Positions 16,273 through 24,645 of a stretch of 64,000 nt of DNA are shown here, one piece after another. The stretch lies in assembly GCF_030730875.1 (NCBI RefSeq), contig NZ_JAVAMA010000005.1:62001-126000 (forward strand), given 5' to 3'. Position 1 is the first letter of the stretch. The number at the start of each line of letters is the position of its first letter. The DNA comes from Sphingomonas sp. DG1-23 (GTDB lineage Bacteria; Pseudomonadota; Alphaproteobacteria; Sphingomonadales; Sphingomonadaceae). The notes below the pieces were generated by a model, which made no database searches, was not told the origin of the DNA, and saw nothing but the letters and a program-made list of their open reading frames with translations. Position numbers and translations under genes: made by a program.

Positions 16273-17058
16273 ATGTTCCTCAAGGGCAAGTCCGCGATCG
16301 TCACCGGCTCGACTTCCGGCATCGGCCTCGCTTACGCCAAGGCACTCGCCGCCGAAGGCGCGTCGGTGATGATCAACGGCTTCGGCGACACGCAAGCGAT
16401 CGAGGCCGAACGCGCCGCGCTCGAAGCCACCAGCGGCGCCAAGGCGCTCCACGATCCCGCCGACATGTCGAAGCCCGACCAGATCGCCGCGATGGTCGCG
16501 CGCGCCGAGGAGGAGCTCGGCAGCGTCGACATATTGATCTCGAACGCCGGCATCCAGCACGTCGCTCCGATCGACGAGTTCCCGATCGAGAAATGGGACG
16601 CGATCATCGCGATCAACCTCAGCTCGACCTTCCACCTGATGCGCGCCGCGATCCCGGGCATGAAAGCGCGCGGCTGGGGCCGGATCATCACCACCGCGAG
16701 CGCGCACAGCCTCGTCGCCAGCCCCAACAAATCGGCCTATGTCACTGCCAAGCACGGCATTGCCGGCCTGACCAAGACCGCCGCCCTCGAAGTCGCCACG
16801 CACGGCATCACGGTCAATTGCATCTCGCCCGGCTATGTCTGGACGCCCCTGGTCGAGAATCAGATCCCCGACACGATGAAGACCCGCGGCCTCACCCGCG
16901 AGCAAGTGATCAACGATGTCCTGCTCGACGCCCAGCCGACCAAGCAGTTCGTCCAGCCGGAACAAGTTGCCGCGCTCGCGCTCTTTCTCTGTCGGGACGA
17001 AGCCGCGGCGATCACCGGGGCGAACTATTCGATGGATGGCGGCTGGACTGCGGCCTAA
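16273..17058 (+). CDS. bdhA: D-3-hydroxybutyrate dehydrogenase
   Basis: NAD-dependent interconversion of D-3-hydroxybutyrate and acetoacetate; cytosolic short-chain dehydrogenase, 261 aa. Cofactor loop TGSTSGIG (11-18), NAG motif at 91-93, catalytic Ser143, Tyr156 and Lys160 in SAHSLVASPNKSAYVTAK, a signature run specific for this enzyme. C-terminal GANYSMDGGWTAA matches family ends. Start ATG 16273 follows a GGGAGTCCCCTC leader. Paired with the patatin gene upstream. Confidence 0.96.
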   Translation: MFLKGKSAIVTGSTSGIGLAYAKALAAEGASVMINGFGDTQAIEAERAALEATSGAKALHDPADMSKPDQIAAMVARAEEELGSVDILISNAGIQHVAPIDEFPIEKWDAIIAINLSSTFHLMRAAIPGMKARGWGRIITTASAHSLVASPNKSAYVTAKHGIAGLTKTAALEVATHGITVNCISPGYVWTPLVENQIPDTMKTRGLTREQVINDVLLDAQPTKQFVQPEQVAALALFLCRDEAAAITGANYSMDGGWTAA

Positions 17059-17078
17059 GCCGGCATCAAAGGGGACGT

Positions 17079-17708
17079 ATGATGAAGTGGATGCTGCCTG
17101 TCGCCATCGCCCTCGCTACGGGCCTCGGGGGCTGCAGCGTCTATCGCGAGGCGACCTCGTCGAGCTCGCCGACCAATGTCCGCTGGCAGAGCGTCGCGAC
17201 CAGCGCCGATCGCGACCGGATCCGCGACTGGCGCAAGGCGTGGGACGAAGCGCTGCCGCTGGCGCGCAAGGCCGACGCCCGGGCGGTCGCCGCCGAGCCC
17301 CTGCTGTTCGATCCCGATCGCGCGCTCGCCGACGCCGCGCTGCCGCAGGGCGCCTATCGCTGCCGCACCTTCAAGCTCGGTGCCAAGGGCACCGCGATGC
17401 GCGATTTCACTGCCTATCCATGGTTCGACTGCCGCGTCGCCGACGAAGGCGAGGTCAGGAGCCTGCACAAGGTCACCGGCTCGCAGCGCCCGACCGGGCT
17501 GATCTTCCCGCACGAGGCGACCCGGCAGATGTTCCTCGGCACCCTCGTCCTCGGCGACGAGACCTCGCCTCTGCGCTACGGCCTCGACGCCGATCGCGAC
17601 ATGATCGGCTATGTCGAGCGCATCGGCCCGAAGCGCTGGCGCCTGGTATTCCCGCGCCCGCGGTTCGAATCGGTGCTGGACGTGGTGGAACTGGTTCCGG
17701 CCACCTGA
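17079..17708 (+). CDS. DUF4893-family lipoprotein
   Basis: 209-aa exported lipoprotein with leader MMKWMLPVAIALATGLGGC (lipobox LGGC). The mature region carries the DUF4893 pattern seen in sphingomonads: D-R-x-R-I-x-x-W-R-x-A-W-x-E-A-L, then LLFDPDRALADAALPQGAYRCRTFKLG, DFTAYPWFDCRV, and a C-terminal GYVERIGPKRWRLVFPRPRFES. Function unknown; periplasmic side of a membrane expected. Start follows GGGGAC by 3-8 bases; either of two adjacent ATGs is possible. Confidence 0.85.
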   Translation: MMKWMLPVAIALATGLGGCSVYREATSSSSPTNVRWQSVATSADRDRIRDWRKAWDEALPLARKADARAVAAEPLLFDPDRALADAALPQGAYRCRTFKLGAKGTAMRDFTAYPWFDCRVADEGEVRSLHKVTGSQRPTGLIFPHEATRQMFLGTLVLGDETSPLRYGLDADRDMIGYVERIGPKRWRLVFPRPRFESVLDVVELVPAT

Positions 17709-17727
17709 GGGCGGCGAGGTAGATATA

Positions 17728-17780
17728 ACTCCTCCCTCGCGGAGCGGGGGAGGTGGCATGCGCAGCATGACGGAGGGGGC
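17728..17780. repeat. Left arm of the element enclosing the DUF559 gene
   Basis: ACTCCTCCCTCGCGGAGCGG begins the arm, and GACGGAGGGGGC ends it at 17780. The stop codon of the DUF559 gene occupies the next three bases (17781-17783, minus strand). It matches the arms of the solo copies at 8919, 12223 and 13873 and the lone arm at 18221. Confidence 0.88.
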
Positions 17781-18140
17781 CTATCCGCGCGCTTCCACGT
17801 TGGCGATGATGTGCGCTACCACACCCTCGAGATTCCCCAACACCTCCGTCGCCGGAATCCGTAGCGTCGTGACACCCTGCGTCGCCAGCCAAGAATCCCG
17901 CGCCGCATCGCGCTCTGGCCGCTCGCCAAAGGCATGCGCCTCGCCATCCACTTCAATGCACAGCTGCGCCTTCGCGCAGTAGAAATCCAGCCGGTATCGC
18001 CCGGCCGCATGCTGTCGCCGGAAGTAATGCCCATCGGGCTGCTTGCGAAGTTCCTGCCACAGCAGGATCTCGGGCAGGCTCAGTTTCTTCCGCTCTTCCC
18101 GAGCCGCGCGTTTCGCCGAGTTCCAGCCTTTGAGACGCAT
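17781..18140 (-). CDS. DUF559 endonuclease (Vsr-like PD-(D/E)xK fold), repeat-enclosed
   Basis: 119-aa predicted nuclease of the DUF559 family, related in fold to very-short-patch-repair endonucleases. Catalytic residues look intact: Glu24 (SLPEILLW), Asp52 (YRLDFYC), Glu63 and Asp65 (CIEVDGEAH), with His69. The start at 18140 (MRLKGWNSAK) has as its ribosome site the GGAGGGGG that forms the inner end of the right repeat arm, and the stop codon directly abuts the left arm. Gene and arms therefore look like one unit. Biological role of DUF559 proteins is not established; a nicking or cleavage role in spread of the repeat is inference. Confidence 0.88.
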   Translation of the reverse strand: MRLKGWNSAKRAAREERKKLSLPEILLWQELRKQPDGHYFRRQHAAGRYRLDFYCAKAQLCIEVDGEAHAFGERPERDAARDSWLATQGVTTLRIPATEVLGNLEGVVAHIIANVEARG

Positions 18141-18141
18141 A

Positions 18142-18207
18142 GGCCCCCTCCACCACCGCCTTCGGCGGCGGTCCCCCTCCCCCGCAGCAGAGCTGCGAGG
18201 GAGGAAT
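18142..18207. repeat. Right arm of the element enclosing the DUF559 gene
   Basis: Inner end GCCCCCTCC (on the gene strand GGAGGGGGC, ending two bases before the ATG). A CGCC-TTC-GGCG stem follows, then CCCCCTCCCCCGC, and the outer end GCGAGGGAGGAA. Inverted relative to 17728-17780, with an enlarged internal hairpin. Confidence 0.82.
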
Positions 18208-18220
18208 TGGCATACAACGA

Positions 18221-18274
18221 AACTCCTCCCTCGCGAAGCGAGGGAGGTGGCACGCGCAGCGTGACGGAGGGGGC
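18221..18274. repeat. Solitary arm of the TCCTCCC element
   Basis: AACTCCTCCCTCGCGAAGCG at the outer end and GACGGAGGGGGC at the inner end, then CTCGCCGCACAT, which matches the bases after the left arm of solo copy 3 (CTCGCCGCAGAT). No matching right arm follows, so this is a truncated copy upstream of the amidohydrolase gene. Confidence 0.8.
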
Positions 18275-18330
18275 CTCGCCGCACATCCACCCCCTCGACA
18301 ACACCCCCACCCCCGCATAGCCTCACCTGC

Positions 18331-19641
18331 ATGCACACTTTCCTCACGGCAGCCATCGCCATGACTCTCGCCGCTCCCGCTCTCGCCGCCGATCCCGTCC
18401 GCGATGCGACCCAGCGTTCGCTTCCCGAGCTGATGGATTTCTACCGCGACTTCCACGCCCATCCCGAGCTCAGCCTTCACGAAGTGCAGACCGCCGCCAA
18501 GCTCGCGGCCGAGGCGCGCAAGGCCGGGTTTAAAGTCACCGAGAAGGTCGGCGGCACCGGTGTCGTCGCAGTGATCGAGAACGGCCCCGGCCCGATTCTC
18601 CTCATTCGCGCCGACATGGACGGCTTGCCGGTCACCGAGGATACCGGCCTGCCCTTCGCCTCCAAGGTGCGCACCACCAACGACGAGGGTATCGAGACCG
18701 GGGTGATGCACGCCTGCGGCCACGACACCCATATGGCGAGCTGGATCGGCACGCTGCGCAACCTCGCCGCGATGAAAGCCCGGTGGAAGGGCACCCTGGT
18801 GATGATCGCCCAGCCTGCCGAGGAACGCGGGATGGGCGCACGGATGATGCTCGAGGACGGGCTGTTCACCCGCTTCCCCAGGCCGCAATTCGCGTTGGCC
18901 TTCCACGACGCCGCGTCGCTCCCCGCGGGCGTGGTCGGCGTGCGCTCGGGCTATGCGCTCGCCAATGTCGATTCGGTCGACATCAAGGTTTCGGGCGTGG
19001 GCGGGCACGGCGCCTATCCCCAGACCACCCGCGACCCGATCGTACTGGCGTCGCGGATCGTCACCACGCTCCAGACCCTCGTCAGCCGCGAGATCGATCC
19101 GCAGGATTCGGCCGTGGTCACCGTCGGCAGCTTCCATGGCGGCTCGACGCACAACATCATCGGCAAGGAAGTGACCCTGCTGCTCACCGTGCGCAGCTAC
19201 ACCCCTGAGGTCCGCAGGAAATTGCTCGACGGCATCGCCCGCATCGCCAAGGGCGAGGCGATCGCCGCCGGCATTCCCGAGGATCGCATGCCGGTGGTCA
19301 CCGTCCGCAACGAAGGCACCCCCTCGACCTTCAACACCGAGCCGCTCACCGGCCGCCTCCACAGCCTGTGGACCAGCCGCTTCGGCAAGGATCGCGTCGT
19401 CGAGACCCCCGCAGTGATGGGCGGCGAGGATTTCGGCCGTTTCTATCTCGCCGACAAATCGATCCAGAGCATGATCTTCTGGGTCGGCGGGGTCCCGAAA
19501 GCCAAATGGGACGCGGCCCAGGCGGGCAAGGAAGCCCTGCCCTCGCTCCACAGCCCGTTCTGGGCGCCGGAAGCCGAAGCCGTGATCGGCACCGCCACCG
19601 AGGCGATGACAGCCGCCGCGCTCGATATATTGAAGCGTTAA
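18331..19641 (+). CDS. Exported M20 family amidohydrolase
   Basis: 436-aa metallo-amidohydrolase (peptidase M20D, IAA-amino-acid/N-acyl-amino-acid hydrolase type) with a signal peptide ending ALAAD (about residue 20). The metal centre shows HACGHDTH (Cys129, His131, His134), EERGMGA with the catalytic Glu, the lid-domain signature GVGGHGAYPQTTRDP, and the last ligand in PAVMGGEDFGRF. Substrate likely an N-acylated amino acid or short peptide in the periplasm. Stands alone after the repeat cluster. Confidence 0.92.
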   Translation: MHTFLTAAIAMTLAAPALAADPVRDATQRSLPELMDFYRDFHAHPELSLHEVQTAAKLAAEARKAGFKVTEKVGGTGVVAVIENGPGPILLIRADMDGLPVTEDTGLPFASKVRTTNDEGIETGVMHACGHDTHMASWIGTLRNLAAMKARWKGTLVMIAQPAEERGMGARMMLEDGLFTRFPRPQFALAFHDAASLPAGVVGVRSGYALANVDSVDIKVSGVGGHGAYPQTTRDPIVLASRIVTTLQTLVSREIDPQDSAVVTVGSFHGGSTHNIIGKEVTLLLTVRSYTPEVRRKLLDGIARIAKGEAIAAGIPEDRMPVVTVRNEGTPSTFNTEPLTGRLHSLWTSRFGKDRVVETPAVMGGEDFGRFYLADKSIQSMIFWVGGVPKAKWDAAQAGKEALPSLHSPFWAPEAEAVIGTATEAMTAAALDILKR

Positions 19642-19711
19642 ATCGACGGCCCGTTGGCACAAACCGGCCTAACCCTCGTTAGAGCAGCATGAGTTCGCCG
19701 GAGTTTGGGCA

Positions 19712-19924
19712 TTGGCGCAGGAGCATATCGTCGCGGTGGGATTGTTGACCAATCGCGACCTCGAGAGACTCGGGAGCGGTTTCAAACGCTGCTTCCCGGT
19801 CTCCGACGACGGAAAATTCGAGGATTTGCTGCGTGCGATCGACGCTGCGGATGCCGCGGCGCTGCGTGCCGGCCGTGCCGACGGCCCGGATGCGAAGACG
19901 ATGCCGTCGCTTCGGCAAAGCTGA
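19712..19924 (+). CDS. Small conserved-looking hypothetical protein, TTG start
   Basis: 70 aa, no signal peptide. Contains VGLLTNRDLERLGSGFKRCFPV...FEDLLRAIDAAD, a pattern that recurs in small sphingomonad proteins of unknown role, sometimes as L-T-x-R-D-L-x-x-L-G. Start is TTG at 19712 with CCGGAG about 9 bases upstream; the only nearby ATG (19689) is in another frame and soon stops. GC-rich third positions support coding. Function unknown. Confidence 0.6.
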   Translation: MAQEHIVAVGLLTNRDLERLGSGFKRCFPVSDDGKFEDLLRAIDAADAAALRAGRADGPDAKTMPSLRQS

Positions 19925-20003
19925 GGCGTTCCTTATCCACGATTAGCCGTTTGAAACCTATGGGCTTTGTGGCACTCTCGATCCTGCGATCAGGGATTTC
20001 GCC

Positions 20004-20150
20004 ATGTCCGATTCGATCTATTTCCAGGCCCGCGCCCGCCGTGAACGCGAAGCGGCGCTGCGCCAGCAGCACCCCGCCGCGCGCCATGCGCATCTGGTGA
20101 TGGCCGAGCGCTACGAACGGCTGCTCGCCGAAGGAAGCAGCGCCCGCTAG
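20004..20150 (+). CDS. 48-residue hypothetical protein, Arg/Ala-rich
   Basis: Short frame from ATG 20004 to TAG 20150: MSDSIYFQARARREREAALR... ending LLAEGSSAR. It is highly basic, probably one amphipathic helix, and contains ARHAHLVMAERYERLL. It follows CAGGGATTTCGCC, a weak ribosome site. Codon bias is like its neighbours. Its end overlaps by four bases the end of the convergent TorF-like gene. Similar tiny proteins of this pattern are common in sphingomonads as far as I recall; no function known. Confidence 0.6.
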   Translation: MSDSIYFQARARREREAALRQQHPAARHAHLVMAERYERLLAEGSSAR

Positions 20151-20860
20151 AAGCTGCGTCCCAGCGCGAGCACCAGCCCGCGCTCGCGCTTCGGCTCGCC
20201 GGCTGTCGCCCGCGGCCGTACCGCGCCGACATAATTGGCCGAAACCGTAAATCCGCCGCGCGACAGGCTCGCTCCCGCCCGCCAGTCGAGCTTGCCGCCA
20301 CGCGCCGCGCCATCGAACGCTCCCGATTCATAGCCCGCCGCGAGACTCAGGCTGATCGGCGTGTCTGCGATCCCCTGCTCGATTCCGGCAAAGCCGTAGA
20401 GATTGCCGCTTTTGCGCCCCGTCACGTCGATCAGATGGGCCTGGCGCGGCGCCCAGGCGATTCCGGCGCGCGCATCGGTCTCCCCGCGCTCCCAGCCGAG
20501 CGTCGCCGTCGTTTCGGCATAATCGCAATCGGCTGCGCCGGGATAATGGTACCAGGCGACGTTGCCCTCGAACGCCAGTGCGCCACCGACCGCACCCCGC
20601 CAGCCGAGGATCGCATCCATCTCCACCGCCGCCGATCCGCCGCCATGGGGCACCCAGGAGCCGAATCCACCCAGATAGAATCCGGCGCCGCCGTCGAGTT
20701 CGGCGCTGACCTGCAGCGCCGGCTTGCCGTTCGAAAGCGATACGCCGCGATAGCGATAGTCGGAGACGATCTCCGCCTCGCCGCTGACGTCCTGCGCCGC
20801 CGCCGGAGGCACGATCGCCATCAGCGCGGCGGCAGTGAGCAAGGCCGGCGCCGCGCGCAT
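20147..20860 (-). CDS. TorF-family putative outer-membrane porin
   Basis: 237-aa beta-barrel protein (TIGR02001 type). Signal peptide MRAAPALLTAAALMAIVPPAAAQ is followed by the diagnostic VSDYRYRGVSLSNGKPALQ, then alternating amphipathic strands (FYLGGFGSWV, FEGNVAWYHYPG, LYGFAGIEQGIADTPISLSLAAGYESG) and a C-terminal aromatic residue (LGRSF). Start ATG at 20860 overlaps the TGA of the GGDEF/EAL gene by one base, so it is translated from the same message. What passes through it is unknown. Confidence 0.88.
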   Translation of the reverse strand: MRAAPALLTAAALMAIVPPAAAQDVSGEAEIVSDYRYRGVSLSNGKPALQVSAELDGGAGFYLGGFGSWVPHGGGSAAVEMDAILGWRGAVGGALAFEGNVAWYHYPGAADCDYAETTATLGWERGETDARAGIAWAPRQAHLIDVTGRKSGNLYGFAGIEQGIADTPISLSLAAGYESGAFDGAARGGKLDWRAGASLSRGGFTVSANYVGAVRPRATAGEPKRERGLVLALGRSF

Positions 20861-23055
20861 CAGGCGGCGCGCAACGTGCCGCGCTGCGCGATCAGCGCCG
20901 CGATCTGCCCGGCAGGCACCGGGCGCGAGAACAGATAGCCCTGCATCTGGTTGCAGCCGGCGAGCTTGAGGAAGCGTTGCTGGTCGCCGGTCTCGACGCC
21001 CTCGGCGGTGACCGTCAGCCCCATCGCATGGCCGAGGGTCACCACGGCGTGGATGATGGCGGCCGAATCCACCGTATGCCCGAGATGCTGGACGAAGCTG
21101 CGATCGATCTTGATCTTGTCGACTTCGAACTTCCGCAAATAGCTGAGCGACGAATAGCCGGTGCCGAAATCGTCGAGCGCGATCTTCAGCCCTGCCGCGC
21201 GCAGCTTCGCCAGACCCGCGCGGACCAGTTCGTCATCGTCGATCAGCACGCCTTCGGTGACCTCGAGTTCGAGCTGCTCGGGCCGCACCCCGGTATCGCG
21301 AACGATCTCGAGCACGCGCTCGGCGAAGCCGGCGGTGCGGAACTGCACCGGCGACAGGTTGAGCGCGACGAACAATTCGGGCCAGCGGTTCGCTGCAGCG
21401 CAGGCCTGACGCAGCACCCATTCGCCCAGCGGGATGATCAGCCCGGTCTCCTCGGCGATCGGGATCACCTGCGCCGGCGGCAGCAATCCCTGCTCGGGAT
21501 GCACCCAGCGCAGCAATGCCTCGACGCCGACCATCTTGCCGTCGACGCCGACCAGCGGCTGATAATGGAGCGCGAGCCCCTCGCCGGTCGCGAGCGCCGC
21601 GCGCAGATCTTCCTCGATCGTCCCGCGCAGCTTGACGGTCGCATCCATCGATACGTCGAAATGACGATAGCAGTCGCGGCCCTCGGCTTTGGCGCCGTAC
21701 AGCGCGATATCGGCCTTGCGCATCAGATCGACGCGGTCGGTGCCCGCGGCAGGCGCCTGCACCACGCCGATGCTGACTCCGACGAACGCCTGGTTGCCGA
21801 GCACTTCGAACGGCGCATGCACCGCAGTCAGGATCCGCGTGCACAATGCGTCGACCATCTCCGTGCCGGCCAACCCGGGGAGCAGGATCGCGAACTCGTC
21901 GCCGCCCAGCCGCGCGATCGTGTCCTCCTCGCGCACCAGGGCAGTCAGCCGGCTGCCGAACTCGCGGATCAGTTCGTCGCCCGCCTGATGCCCATAGGTG
22001 TCGTTGACGTGCTTGAAGCGATCGAGGTCGAGCAGCAACAAGGTCGCGTCCTCGCCGCGCCGGGCGCGCGCCAGCGCATGATCGACCCGGTCGTTGAACA
22101 ATGCCCGATTGGGCAGCCCGGTCAGCCCGTCATGGAACGCGAGGTGTTGCGCCTGCGCCCGGCTGGTCTCGAGCTCGAGCCGCGCGCGCAGATTGCGGTT
22201 GAGCAACCACGCCAGCAACGTCCCGATCAGCCCGAGAGCCACCAGCAGCACGATAATCATATAATTCTTCACGGCATTGCCCGGCCGAAAGGCCTGCCAT
22301 TCGATATAGCCGATCAGCTCGCCTTGCGTGGCCCGCAGCGGGATCGCGGCGTGGGCGCCCGGCGTCCGGACGAAACGCGGCGCCTCGATCCCATAGTCGC
22401 CGGCGAGCTCCGTCAGGAAGTTGCCGTCGATGTAACGGACGCTGACATGAAGATATTCCGATCCCGCTGTCTGCGCGACCGTGCCGGTTTCCGACAGGAT
22501 CGGCTTGACGCTGACGATCGCCGGGCGGCTGCGAACCATTGCGAGGTTCGACCGGCCGGGGGTCTGTTCGGTGCTGCTGGCAGCGGCGAGGTCGCCACGC
22601 CGCAGCTGCGCCCGAAGCTGCGCCACGAGAGATTGCACACGCGGCGCGATTCCGGCGAACTGACGCGGCGCGGCACGTCGGCCGTCCCGCATCGCATAGA
22701 CCGCGCGCTCCTCCGCATCGAGCACATAGGTCTCGTCATGCTTGTAATAGCTGTAGAACCAGATGCCGAGATTCTGGTCGAGCCATGCCAGGTCGAGCGG
22801 TCGCGCGTGCGCGTGGCGCACCGAATCGTCCCAGTAGGTCGAAGCTTCCTGATCCTTGCGGACGTCCGCGACCGCCCGCTGCATCGCGACTGCGGCCAAT
22901 CGGGCCTGACGCTGCGCCGCGACTGCGTCGGATCCCTCGGTGGCAAAATGGAGCACCGCGCCGACCATCGCCGCAAGCAGCAGCAACGTCCCCGCGGTGG
23001 GAACGATCACTGCCTTGAGCAACAGTCTTCCAGGCCGGGACCCGATCACGCACAC
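20860..23055 (-). CDS. CHASE4-GGDEF-EAL cyclic-di-GMP protein
   Basis: 731-aa inner-membrane protein with helices at about 13-38 and 264-286 flanking a periplasmic CHASE4-like sensor (YWDDSVRHAH..., NLGIWFYSYYKHDETYVLD). GGDEF domain follows: GGDEF intact at 384-388, with an inhibitory RxxD site (Arg375-Asp378) five residues before it. EAL domain with EALLR at 512-516, EVTEGVLIDD, DDFGTGYSSLSYL and KIDRSFV also looks complete, so either synthesis or hydrolysis of c-di-GMP is possible. Start GTG 23055, or GTG 23049. Coupled to the TorF-like gene. Confidence 0.93.
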   Translation of the reverse strand: MCVIGSRPGRLLLKAVIVPTAGTLLLLAAMVGAVLHFATEGSDAVAAQRQARLAAVAMQRAVADVRKDQEASTYWDDSVRHAHARPLDLAWLDQNLGIWFYSYYKHDETYVLDAEERAVYAMRDGRRAAPRQFAGIAPRVQSLVAQLRAQLRRGDLAAASSTEQTPGRSNLAMVRSRPAIVSVKPILSETGTVAQTAGSEYLHVSVRYIDGNFLTELAGDYGIEAPRFVRTPGAHAAIPLRATQGELIGYIEWQAFRPGNAVKNYMIIVLLVALGLIGTLLAWLLNRNLRARLELETSRAQAQHLAFHDGLTGLPNRALFNDRVDHALARARRGEDATLLLLDLDRFKHVNDTYGHQAGDELIREFGSRLTALVREEDTIARLGGDEFAILLPGLAGTEMVDALCTRILTAVHAPFEVLGNQAFVGVSIGVVQAPAAGTDRVDLMRKADIALYGAKAEGRDCYRHFDVSMDATVKLRGTIEEDLRAALATGEGLALHYQPLVGVDGKMVGVEALLRWVHPEQGLLPPAQVIPIAEETGLIIPLGEWVLRQACAAANRWPELFVALNLSPVQFRTAGFAERVLEIVRDTGVRPEQLELEVTEGVLIDDDELVRAGLAKLRAAGLKIALDDFGTGYSSLSYLRKFEVDKIKIDRSFVQHLGHTVDSAAIIHAVVTLGHAMGLTVTAEGVETGDQQRFLKLAGCNQMQGYLFSRPVPAGQIAALIAQRGTLRAA

Positions 23056-23176
23056 CCCATGAGTTCTTCTGAATCATCATAGAGGGCAGCCCGGCCGCTT
23101 TGGATTTCGGCTTGGAAATCCGATGCTTAATGCAGGGAAAATACGGAGGAAAAGTGCAGCGCCGCGCAGGCCCCGG

Positions 23177-24127
23177 TCAGCCGATCGCCACCGCGTCGGG
23201 CGCATCCTCGGCCTTTTCGGGCCGGATATAGATCGACGAGAGCAGCGGCAGCGCGGCCTTCAATTCCTGCTCGATGCTCTCGATCAGCGTCTCGCCCGCA
23301 CCCATCGTGATCGCGTCGTCGAAATCGGCGCTGACCGCGACGAAGATGCGATCGGGCGCGGTGTGGATCGTCCGCACATGATTGACCCGCACGATCTCGG
23401 GACGGCGGTCGAGGATCGCCCGAACGCAGGCCACCACCTGCGGATTGGCGCGCTCGCCGATCAGCAGCCCCTTGGCCTCGCGCGCGAGCAGGACCGCCAC
23501 GCCGGCGAGGATGCAGCCGATCACGATCGACGCCGCCCCGTCGATCCGCGGGTCGCCCCAGGCGTGGCTCGCCCAGATGCCCAATCCCGCCACCAGCAAG
23601 CCCGCGAGCGCCGCCGAATCCTCGAACAATACGATGAAGGTCGCCGGATCCTTGGATTCGCGCACCGCCTGCCACCAGCCCATCTCGCCCTTGGCCGCGG
23701 CGAATTCCTTGAGCGCGATCGCCCAGGAGGTGCCCTCCAGCACTATCGCCACGCCGAGCACGATGTAATTGACCAGCGGATCGTGGAGCGGCTCGGGCGC
23801 GACGATGTGCTTCCAGCCCTCGTAGATCGAGACCCCGGCGCCGAGCCCGAAGATCAGGATCGCGACGACGAACGCCCAGAAATAGAGCTCGCGGCCATAG
23901 CCGAACGGGTGCTCGGCATCGGGCGGCCGCTTCGCGCGGTGCTGGCCGTAGAGCAATAGCCCCTGATTGCCGCTGTCGACGAGGCTGTGAACGCCCTCGG
24001 TGAGCATCGAGGAGGACCCGGTGATCGCCGCCGCCACGAACTTGGCGACCGCGATCCCCAGATTGGCCGCCAAGGCGGCATAGAGAACGATATTGGCGCG
24101 CCAGCCCGACGCGGGAGAGGCGCCCAT
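23177..24127 (-). CDS. Cation diffusion facilitator family transporter
   Basis: 316-aa inner-membrane divalent-cation/proton antiporter (zinc, iron, cobalt or manganese export). Six helices are predicted: about 14-38, 41-55, 83-105, 120-140, 162-190 and 185-205. The metal site of helix II reads HSLVDSGNQ, followed by family motif KRPPDAEHPFGYGRELYFWAF. Helix V has EDSAALAGLLVAGLG. The cytosolic C-terminal domain ends in an acidic tail. This HSLVDS(G/F)NQ subgroup is often annotated as YdfM-like. Starts 11 bases after the preceding gene, forming an operon. Confidence 0.92.
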   Translation of the reverse strand: MGASPASGWRANIVLYAALAANLGIAVAKFVAAAITGSSSMLTEGVHSLVDSGNQGLLLYGQHRAKRPPDAEHPFGYGRELYFWAFVVAILIFGLGAGVSIYEGWKHIVAPEPLHDPLVNYIVLGVAIVLEGTSWAIALKEFAAAKGEMGWWQAVRESKDPATFIVLFEDSAALAGLLVAGLGIWASHAWGDPRIDGAASIVIGCILAGVAVLLAREAKGLLIGERANPQVVACVRAILDRRPEIVRVNHVRTIHTAPDRIFVAVSADFDDAITMGAGETLIESIEQELKAALPLLSSIYIRPEKAEDAPDAVAIG

Positions 24128-24138
24128 GGCGTGCCGCC

Positions 24139-24507
24139 TTAGTCGAGGCCGAGCTTGTGCAGCACCTTGCCGATGATGCCCTTGGTGCCCGCGGGCCCTG
24201 CGGCGAGCTTCTCCTCGGCCTTTTCGTTATAGCCCGAGCTTTCGGGCAGCGAATGATTGTGGACCGGCTGGGTCGAGGCGGGCGGATCCGACGCGTCCAT
24301 CGATTCGTCGAGCGCGCGGTCGAGCCGCGCTTCCTTGCTCTCGGGGTTGCGTTCGAGCCGCTCGACGATCGATTTGTCGGTACCGGCGTCGGCCGAGCCC
24401 ACCGGCGCGGGGCGCGCATTGGCGGTCGCCGAACCGGCATCGGCATCCTCGGGTCCCGGTGCCACCGACATCTTGTCCATCGCCGGGTCGATCGGGTTCG
24501 CAGTCAT
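24139..24507 (-). CDS. Acidic hydrophilic hypothetical protein
   Basis: 122 aa, no membrane segment. Rich in Asp, Ala, Pro, Ser and Glu with likely disorder (about 1-50), then short helices (KSIVERLERNPESKEARLDRALDESMD) and a C-terminal GPAGTKGIIGKVLHKLGLD. ATG 24507 is used because AGGAG lies 8 bases upstream; a GTG two codons earlier would sit on that site. Immediately upstream of, and probably co-transcribed with, the CDF transporter gene. No family recognised. Confidence 0.7.
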   Translation of the reverse strand: MTANPIDPAMDKMSVAPGPEDADAGSATANARPAPVGSADAGTDKSIVERLERNPESKEARLDRALDESMDASDPPASTQPVHNHSLPESSGYNEKAEEKLAAGPAGTKGIIGKVLHKLGLD

Positions 24508-24583
24508 GGTCACTCTCCTGAGCGTTGCCTTGCTGTAACGACCATGCCGCGATTCGCGTTCCCGCGCCGAAACCTCGCGAACA

Positions 24584-24620
24584 CAAAAGAAAACGGCCCG
24601 GCGGGAATGCCGCCGGGCCG
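24584..24620 (-). terminator. Rho-independent terminator after the BI-1 gene
   Basis: Minus strand: 11-bp stem CGGCCCGGCGG/CCGCCGGGCCG with a short loop, then TTTTCTTTTG. Twenty-six bases past the stop of the Bax-inhibitor-like gene. Confidence 0.88.
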
Positions 24621-24645
24621 TGTTTCGTCGAACCAGTGTCGCGGA

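Noticed and set aside
17781..18362. 193-residue version of the DUF559 protein
   Set aside because: The N-terminal 74 residues translate the repeat arms; the DUF559 domain starts at the ATG at 18140.
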